Positions 60,072 to 64,000 of a stretch of DNA of 64,000 bases are shown here, in pieces. Made by a program: the position numbers and the translations under genes. The notes beneath the pieces are model-generated. The model was not told the origin of the DNA. It searched no databases and was given only the letters and a program-made list of their open reading frames with translations. The stretch is from JAUIAI01 sp049680625 (lineage in GTDB: Bacteria; Pseudomonadota; Gammaproteobacteria; Burkholderiales; Burkholderiaceae_E), in contig JBAUID010000212.1 of NCBI GenBank assembly GCA_049680625.1, forward strand, positions 33,754 to 97,753, given 5' to 3'. Numbering within the stretch: the stretch's first letter is position 1; every line of letters starts with the position of its first letter.

Positions 60072-60707
60072 CTAGCGCAGGGGTGGGGTCACGGAATGCG
60101 GGGATTTGCCCCATTCGCGCAGCGCCTGCATGAAGATTTGTACAGCAGAAGAAACAAACAAGACTGCCATGATCAATGCCACCACCAGGTCGGGCCACTG
60201 GGTGGCTGAGCCCCAGACTCCGACCGCAGCCACCATGACCGCAACATTGCCAATCGCGTCGTTACGCGAGCATAGCCAGACCGATCGGACATTGGCGTCA
60301 CCGTCTTTATAGCTGGCCAGTATCCGGACGCTGGCCAGGTTGGCAAGCAAGGCCGCAAAGCCAACAACCCCCATGATGTTGGCATCCGGTATGTCATCGG
60401 ATATGAATCGCATGGCGGTGGATAGACATACCCATAGACCCATCAAGAGCAAACTCAGGGCTTTGGCCATTGCCGCACCTGCGCGTATCCGAACAGATAG
60501 CCCAATCACTGCAAGGGACAATCCATAGGTGAGCGCATCACCAAGAAAGTCCAGTGCATCGGCTTGTAATGATTGCGACTGGGCCAGGTTGCCGGTGCTG
60601 ATTTCAACCAGAAACATCAGGGCGTTTAAGCCAATAACAAGCCACAAGCGTCGCTTGTACGCGGGGTCGACCCCGTCGAATTCAGTGTGATGATTGCATT
60701 GAGGCAT
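60072..60707 (-). CDS. Short CDF-family cation efflux transporter
   Basis: A 211-residue membrane protein with about six helices and no C-terminal cytoplasmic domain, the short form usual beside CadR-like regulators. LQADALDFLGDALTYGLSL contains the acidic metal-site residues and WLCSRNDAIGNVAVMVAAVG the second half of the site. An N-terminal His/Cys segment (QCNHHTEFD) may bind metal. It exports a divalent metal such as Zn, Cd or Co. It is divergent from the MerR gene, and its promoter at 60741-60771 has the long spacer and palindrome of MerR-activated promoters. Confidence 0.9.
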   Translation of the reverse strand: MPQCNHHTEFDGVDPAYKRRLWLVIGLNALMFLVEISTGNLAQSQSLQADALDFLGDALTYGLSLAVIGLSVRIRAGAAMAKALSLLLMGLWVCLSTAMRFISDDIPDANIMGVVGFAALLANLASVRILASYKDGDANVRSVWLCSRNDAIGNVAVMVAAVGVWGSATQWPDLVVALIMAVLFVSSAVQIFMQALREWGKSPHSVTPPLR

Positions 60708-60740
60708 GAGACATTGGTGCTGTTTTGTGAGCCTCAGGCC

Positions 60741-60771
60741 AGTGTATTATCTCTAGTTACTAGAGATTCAA
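60741..60771 (-). promoter_or_regulatory. MerR-type promoter and operator of the CDF transporter
   Basis: On the minus strand TTGAAT (60766-60771) and TACACT (60741-60746) are separated by 19 bases, the overlong spacer typical of MerR-activated promoters. A perfect palindrome with 9-base arms, ATCTCTAGT and ACTAGAGAT (60749-60767, central T at 60758), covers this spacer. The CadR-like gene starts 11 bases to the right. Confidence 0.85.
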
Positions 60772-60781
60772 CGGTTGTTAC

Positions 60782-61198
60782 ATGTTTTCCATTGGTGATC
60801 TTTCCAGGCTGACCGCAGTGAAAGTGCCAACCATTCGCTACTACGAGCAAATGGGTTTACTCAGTGCACCTTCCCGTACGTCAGGCAATCAACGTCGTTA
60901 TGCTCAGAAAGATCTACAGCAGCTCGGTTTTATCCGGCACGCCCGTGATCTTGGGTTTTCAATCGAAGCGATCCGCGGATTGATCGAATTGAATGCGAAT
61001 CCCGATAAACCGTGCGCGGATGCTGATCAAACTGCTGCCATGCAACTGAATGTGGTGCGTGACAAAATTACCCGGCTTAAGCGACTCGAATACGAGCTTG
61101 ACCGCATTGTCCAGGGCTGTGATGCGAACGGGGTCGTGTCTGAGTGCTACGTCATGGCATCGTTGTGTGACCATCAACTATGTAGCGCGGAGCATTAA
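60782..61198 (+). CDS. MerR-family metal-responsive regulator (CadR/PbrR/ZntR-like)
   Basis: A 138-residue regulator. The N-terminal winged helix has IGDLSRLTAVKVPTIRYYEQMGLL and LSAPSRTSGNQRRY. A long dimerisation helix follows. Near the C-terminus CDANGVVSECYVM, with LCDHQLC beyond, provides a Cys-rich metal loop, and Cys at PDKPCADADQ provides the third ligand, as in CadR/PbrR. It would sense Cd, Pb, Zn or Co and activate the divergent CDF gene through the palindrome at 60749-60767. The following small gene begins 1 base after its stop. Confidence 0.93.
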   Translation: MFSIGDLSRLTAVKVPTIRYYEQMGLLSAPSRTSGNQRRYAQKDLQQLGFIRHARDLGFSIEAIRGLIELNANPDKPCADADQTAAMQLNVVRDKITRLKRLEYELDRIVQGCDANGVVSECYVMASLCDHQLCSAEH

Positions 61199-61199
61199 C

Positions 61200-61841
61200 A
61201 TGAGTGGCAATCAAAGCAGCAATGCCTGCAACAGCAGCAACCGCAACAATGCGTTTGAGCATTTGATCGGTGCAGTCGTGGTTTTTTGCCTTGCGTTTGC
61301 CTTTCCAGCCCGTCTCGTGGCGGCTAACCCGGGTTTCGATAATCGAATTACCACCGCCGGCGGTCATGCGTCATTTACTGTTGCTGCTCAAGGTCGCCTG
61401 AATCGTTGGATGGAACAGAATCCGCAGCGTTATCGTCAGCGCGTAACACCGCTTGAGTGGGTCGAAGTGCTGCCGAACGGTTTCACCCGGGTAGTCCGAC
61501 GCGGTCGCGTGGTTTTCCTGTTTGGCGACAAATCTTATGAAGCGTTTGAAAACGGCTATATCTTGTTCGCAGATTCGCCGCCAGATGAGCATCGTGATGT
61601 AGAAAACCTTGATCAATACCCCGATATGCCCCGGATCAATTTGACCGCGGCAAGCGATCGATCCTCGTCAGAGGTAAGCAACGATAAAGCACAGTGTCAC
61701 TATGCCGGGGTTGAGCAATCTGGTTTTGATCCGACCTTGCCAGGTGCCGGGGTGATCAGGGGGCAGTACGGCAAGACCAAAGCGGCTTATCGATCGTCGG
61801 TTGTGGCCTGTCTGAATGAACGTGGGCATCACGCACGTTAG
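61200..61841 (+). CDS. Uncharacterised exported or membrane-anchored protein
   Basis: A protein of 213 residues, not recognised. After a Ser/Asn-rich start, residues about 21-42 are hydrophobic (HLIGAVVVFCLAFAFPARLV, then AANP), a signal peptide or anchor. The exported part contains QGRLNRWMEQNPQRYRQ, EWVEVLPNGFTRVVRRGRVVFL and FGDKSYEAFENGYILFADSP, a compact beta-rich domain. The C-terminus has two Cys (CHYAG and VACLNERGH). The ATG is 1 base after the MerR stop, so it is probably co-transcribed with the metal regulator. A role in the metal response is only a guess. Confidence 0.8.
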   Translation: MSGNQSSNACNSSNRNNAFEHLIGAVVVFCLAFAFPARLVAANPGFDNRITTAGGHASFTVAAQGRLNRWMEQNPQRYRQRVTPLEWVEVLPNGFTRVVRRGRVVFLFGDKSYEAFENGYILFADSPPDEHRDVENLDQYPDMPRINLTAASDRSSSEVSNDKAQCHYAGVEQSGFDPTLPGAGVIRGQYGKTKAAYRSSVVACLNERGHHAR

Positions 61842-61849
61842 GTTGGGCT

Positions 61850-62761
61850 TCAAACGATGGTGTCGCCTGTCGGTACCGTCCGGAACAAAAATTCAACCAC
61901 GGCGTTTGAGAATATATCGTTGCGGTCGCCCGCCACCATATGGGCCGCATCCCCAACATTCACGTACTCGGCCTGTGGGCACTGATTCAAGAAACTTTGC
62001 GCCCCAGCCTCGCTTAAGACATTGGACAAGCCGCCGCGAACCAGTAAAGTAGGGCAGTTCAGGTGGTCAGCTGCGGCAATCATTCGGTTGCGGTATTGTG
62101 CAATGGGTTCGCGGGCAAGGTGCCATGCCGGATCCCAGTGCCAGCGATAAGTGCCGTCATCTGCCAGCCGCACATTCTTGGCCAGGCCGTCAAGATTGCG
62201 TGGCCGCTTGCGGTGCGGCTGATACCCGGCGATTGTGTCAGACACCTCTTCCAGGCTGGCAAAACCTTCGGGTCGCTGTGCCATGAAGTCCAGCACCTCC
62301 TGGGCACCTTCGGTTTCGATTTGCGGTGCCATGTCCACCAGAATCAACGCAGCAGCGCTAATGAACTTTTCGCCGATCGCTATGATGCTGGTGCCACCGC
62401 CCATTGATGCCCCAACAAGAATAGCTGGGCGGTTCGATTGGCAGTTAAGCGCATCGATGACGCAGCACAAGTCGCGCACCATGGCGGTACCCGAGTAGTC
62501 GCCATCACTCGCCCAGCTAGAGTCACCGTGACCGCGTGCATCAATTGCGACCACGTAGTAGCCGGCGCGTCCGAGTGTCTCACCGGTATTTTTCCAGGCA
62601 TGTCGGGTTTGACCGCCACCGTGTTGCAGCACGACCAGCGGTCCGTCCGGTTGGCCCCAGATGTCACCGGCTATGGTTACCCCGTTGAAGCCAGTCCATG
62701 TATTCGAGGGCACTGGTGTACCGGGTAAGCGTTTTCCGGGTGCCTGGGCAAGCTGAGTCAT
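61850..62761 (-). CDS. Alpha/beta hydrolase
   Basis: A 303-residue alpha/beta hydrolase. VVLQHGGGQTRHAWKN includes the oxyanion HGG segment, VVAIDARGHGDSSW follows, and the nucleophile Ser is in ILVGASMGGGTSI (about residue 120). The catalytic His is in VGDAAHMVAGDRND (about residue 278). An esterase, amidase or peroxidase-type hydrolase is possible; no signal peptide is present. It is transcribed with the aldo-keto reductase upstream (34-base gap). Confidence 0.93.
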   Translation of the reverse strand: MTQLAQAPGKRLPGTPVPSNTWTGFNGVTIAGDIWGQPDGPLVVLQHGGGQTRHAWKNTGETLGRAGYYVVAIDARGHGDSSWASDGDYSGTAMVRDLCCVIDALNCQSNRPAILVGASMGGGTSIIAIGEKFISAAALILVDMAPQIETEGAQEVLDFMAQRPEGFASLEEVSDTIAGYQPHRKRPRNLDGLAKNVRLADDGTYRWHWDPAWHLAREPIAQYRNRMIAAADHLNCPTLLVRGGLSNVLSEAGAQSFLNQCPQAEYVNVGDAAHMVAGDRNDIFSNAVVEFLFRTVPTGDTIV

Positions 62762-62795
62762 TTTCTTATTTTGGTTCTATAGTGGGTTGACGATT

Positions 62796-63764
62796 TCAGG
62801 AAGCAGATTCCATTCGATCGGGTAAGTCCAGACCAACCCCGAGCAGCCTGGCAAACAAAGCGTGTATGTTCTCGACGGCGGCAGGTTTTAGCGGCGGGCT
62901 GTTGATCGAATTGATATTAGTCGCCAGATGGGCGCGATTGCCAGTCCCAAACAAAACCACATCGGCCCCTGGCTGGTGGCGGGCAAATCGATAGGCGGCA
63001 TCCGTCACATTATAGGCACCGGCCTGCCTGACCAGGGACTCGAGCGGGTTGTCCTCAAGCGCTAATTCAGGCGGTATTTGTCCGCTGGCGGCCAGGGATT
63101 GCAGGGTTTTGCGCAGCGTGTCGGGTTGGCTGAACACGTTGCGCACGGCAAACATGATCAAGGTGCCAATCCCGCGTTGCTTCGTAATCGGCAGGATTTT
63201 GTGACTGGCCCCCTGGTTCATCATGTTGAAGGCCAGCATGACTACTTCCCAGGGTTCTTCTTGAACGGCCCGGTGCAACATGTTTTGTTCAGGGTCGCGC
63301 GGACTTGTTTCGGTGATGCCGATATGTCTGATTTTTCCGGCTTGTTTTGCCTTGACCAGTACGGGGGCCAGTTCGTTTAGCGCGTAGTCGTAGTCTTCGG
63401 GTGATACGCCGTGCAAATTAAAGATGTCGATATAGTCTGTGGCCAGCCGCTGTAACGACAGATCAATGCTCAGCATTATTTGCTCGGCAGGCACTTGGGC
63501 GCCGTTTTTTCGCACCTGGGTTTTGGTTGACACCACAATGGCGGAGCGGTCCACTTGGGCTAGGGCTTTACCAACAATAGATTCCGTACCGTAGTTTTCG
63601 GCGGTATCAAGGAAATTCACGCCAAGGTCGATGGCCTCACGAATCAGGGCAACCGACTCTTCAGTACTGGCGCCGCGGGTTAAGCCGATGCGACTGTTAC
63701 CACCACATCCGAGGCCGGCAACGCTTACCGAGAGGCCGGTATTTCCAAGTTGGGTTTTATCCAC
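62796..63764 (-). CDS. Aldo-keto reductase
   Basis: A 322-residue NADPH-type TIM-barrel reductase. GVNFLDTAENYGTESIVGKAL contains Asp and Tyr of the tetrad (about residues 53-58). VVSTKTQVRK carries the Lys (about residue 83) and YIDIFNLHGVSP the His (about 118). GLTRGASTEES and FGTGNRAHLATNI complete the cofactor site. It probably reduces an aldehyde or ketone; the physiological substrate is unknown. It lies just upstream of the alpha/beta hydrolase gene on the same strand. Confidence 0.93.
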   Translation of the reverse strand: MDKTQLGNTGLSVSVAGLGCGGNSRIGLTRGASTEESVALIREAIDLGVNFLDTAENYGTESIVGKALAQVDRSAIVVSTKTQVRKNGAQVPAEQIMLSIDLSLQRLATDYIDIFNLHGVSPEDYDYALNELAPVLVKAKQAGKIRHIGITETSPRDPEQNMLHRAVQEEPWEVVMLAFNMMNQGASHKILPITKQRGIGTLIMFAVRNVFSQPDTLRKTLQSLAASGQIPPELALEDNPLESLVRQAGAYNVTDAAYRFARHQPGADVVLFGTGNRAHLATNINSINSPPLKPAAVENIHALFARLLGVGLDLPDRMESAS

Positions 63765-63836
63765 GAGTTATTTTCCTGGGGTAAAAATGTGATGCGCTAC
63801 TGGTTTCCTGGTAACGCAGTTTGCGCTGCGTACTTA

Positions 63837-64000
63837 CTAGAGGTTTCGCTTATTCCTCGGGGCCAGTACCAGTCGGTAAATTTGTGGCATCAAGGCGACG
63901 CAGGCGAAGATCCGAACCACGTGATGGGTCGTGACAAACACGGGGTTAGCGCCCAGAGTCAATGCAATAAGGCTCATCTCAATGACGCCGGCGGGGGCAA
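63837..64000 (-). CDS. AbrB-family membrane protein, C-terminal end (partial)
   Basis: The last 53 residues of a protein that runs off the right edge, ending at TAG (63837-63839 on the plus strand as CTA). The segment has APAGVIEMSLIALTLGANPV and FVTTHHVVRIFACVALMP, the end of AbrB-type inner-membrane proteins (regulator/transporter family with two repeats). The stop lies 73 bases before the aldo-keto reductase start, so the two may share an operon. Confidence 0.7.
   Translation of the reverse strand, partial: APAGVIEMSLIALTLGANPVFVTTHHVVRIFACVALMPQIYRLVLAPRNKRNL

Overview
The window looks like chromosomal DNA from a betaproteobacterium of the order Burkholderiales, most likely Alcaligenaceae-like. 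This is inferred from gene content and was not tested by a search. The pointers are a tripartite tricarboxylate transporter with a Bug-type binding protein (tctC), several CaiB/BaiF CoA-transferases, a betaproteobacterial-type phasin, a BpsR/NicR-like MarR regulator, a tcuAB pair and moderate-to-high GC. Genes are packed in short operons, often with 4-base stop/start overlaps. I saw no rRNA, tRNA, CRISPR array, transposase, integrase or phage gene.

Layout. 1-9.9 kb: end of an unidentified gene; a minus-strand SDR - TSUP permease - GMC oxidoreductase group; a DHH phosphoesterase with its own terminator; a PRISE-like reductase; a D-threonine aldolase-like enzyme; an FKBP isomerase; a KDG kinase-like sugar kinase; an SDR without the catalytic Tyr/Lys. 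10-16.9 kb: tctCBA divergent from a BisC-type molybdoenzyme coupled to a YaiI/DUF188 gene, then a small conserved unknown. 16.9-24 kb: LLM flavoenzyme, CMD protein and CoA-transferase, divergent from a Mo-hydroxylase operon (FAD, 2Fe-2S and Mo subunits) that ends in a MoaD/ThiS-like gene. 24-30 kb: DapA-like aldolase, IclR regulator, then a response regulator - histidine kinase - DegP/MucD protease unit with a PmrA/QseB-like box before the protease.

30-42 kb holds organic-acid catabolism: NUDIX hydrolase, ICL/PEP-mutase family lyase, a bicupin divergent from a CoA-transferase - MaoC - CitE-like lyase - enoyl-CoA hydratase operon (plausibly C5 dicarboxylate breakdown to acetyl-CoA and pyruvate), a solitary znuA, and an atypical crotonase - tcuA - tcuB - Bcr/CflA transporter operon (tricarballylate-type oxidation). 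42-50 kb: hydantoin racemase-like protein, a GGDEF-EAL protein and a second Mo-hydroxylase operon whose 2Fe-2S subunit is fused to a CoxG domain. 50-59.4 kb: a DAO-type oxidase, ATP-dependent hydantoinase-type hyuA-hyuB, and divergent preA - amidase - fdxA. The space between hyuA and preA holds a perfect 34-bp palindrome that looks like a MarR operator. 58.7-64 kb: phasin with a clear sigma70 promoter, BpsR/NicR-like MarR, a CDF transporter and a CadR-like MerR gene sharing a textbook 19-bp-spacer MerR promoter, a secreted unknown, an alpha/beta hydrolase, an aldo-keto reductase and the end of an AbrB-type membrane protein.

Overall this is a metabolic accessory region rich in uptake and oxidation of organic acids, amides and N-heterocycles, with three molybdenum enzymes in 64 kb. 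The strongest candidates for something undescribed are the palindrome-controlled hyuAB / preA-amidase-fdxA divergon that lacks preT, the 2Fe-2S-CoxG fusion, and the crotonase lacking both catalytic glutamates inside a tcu operon.
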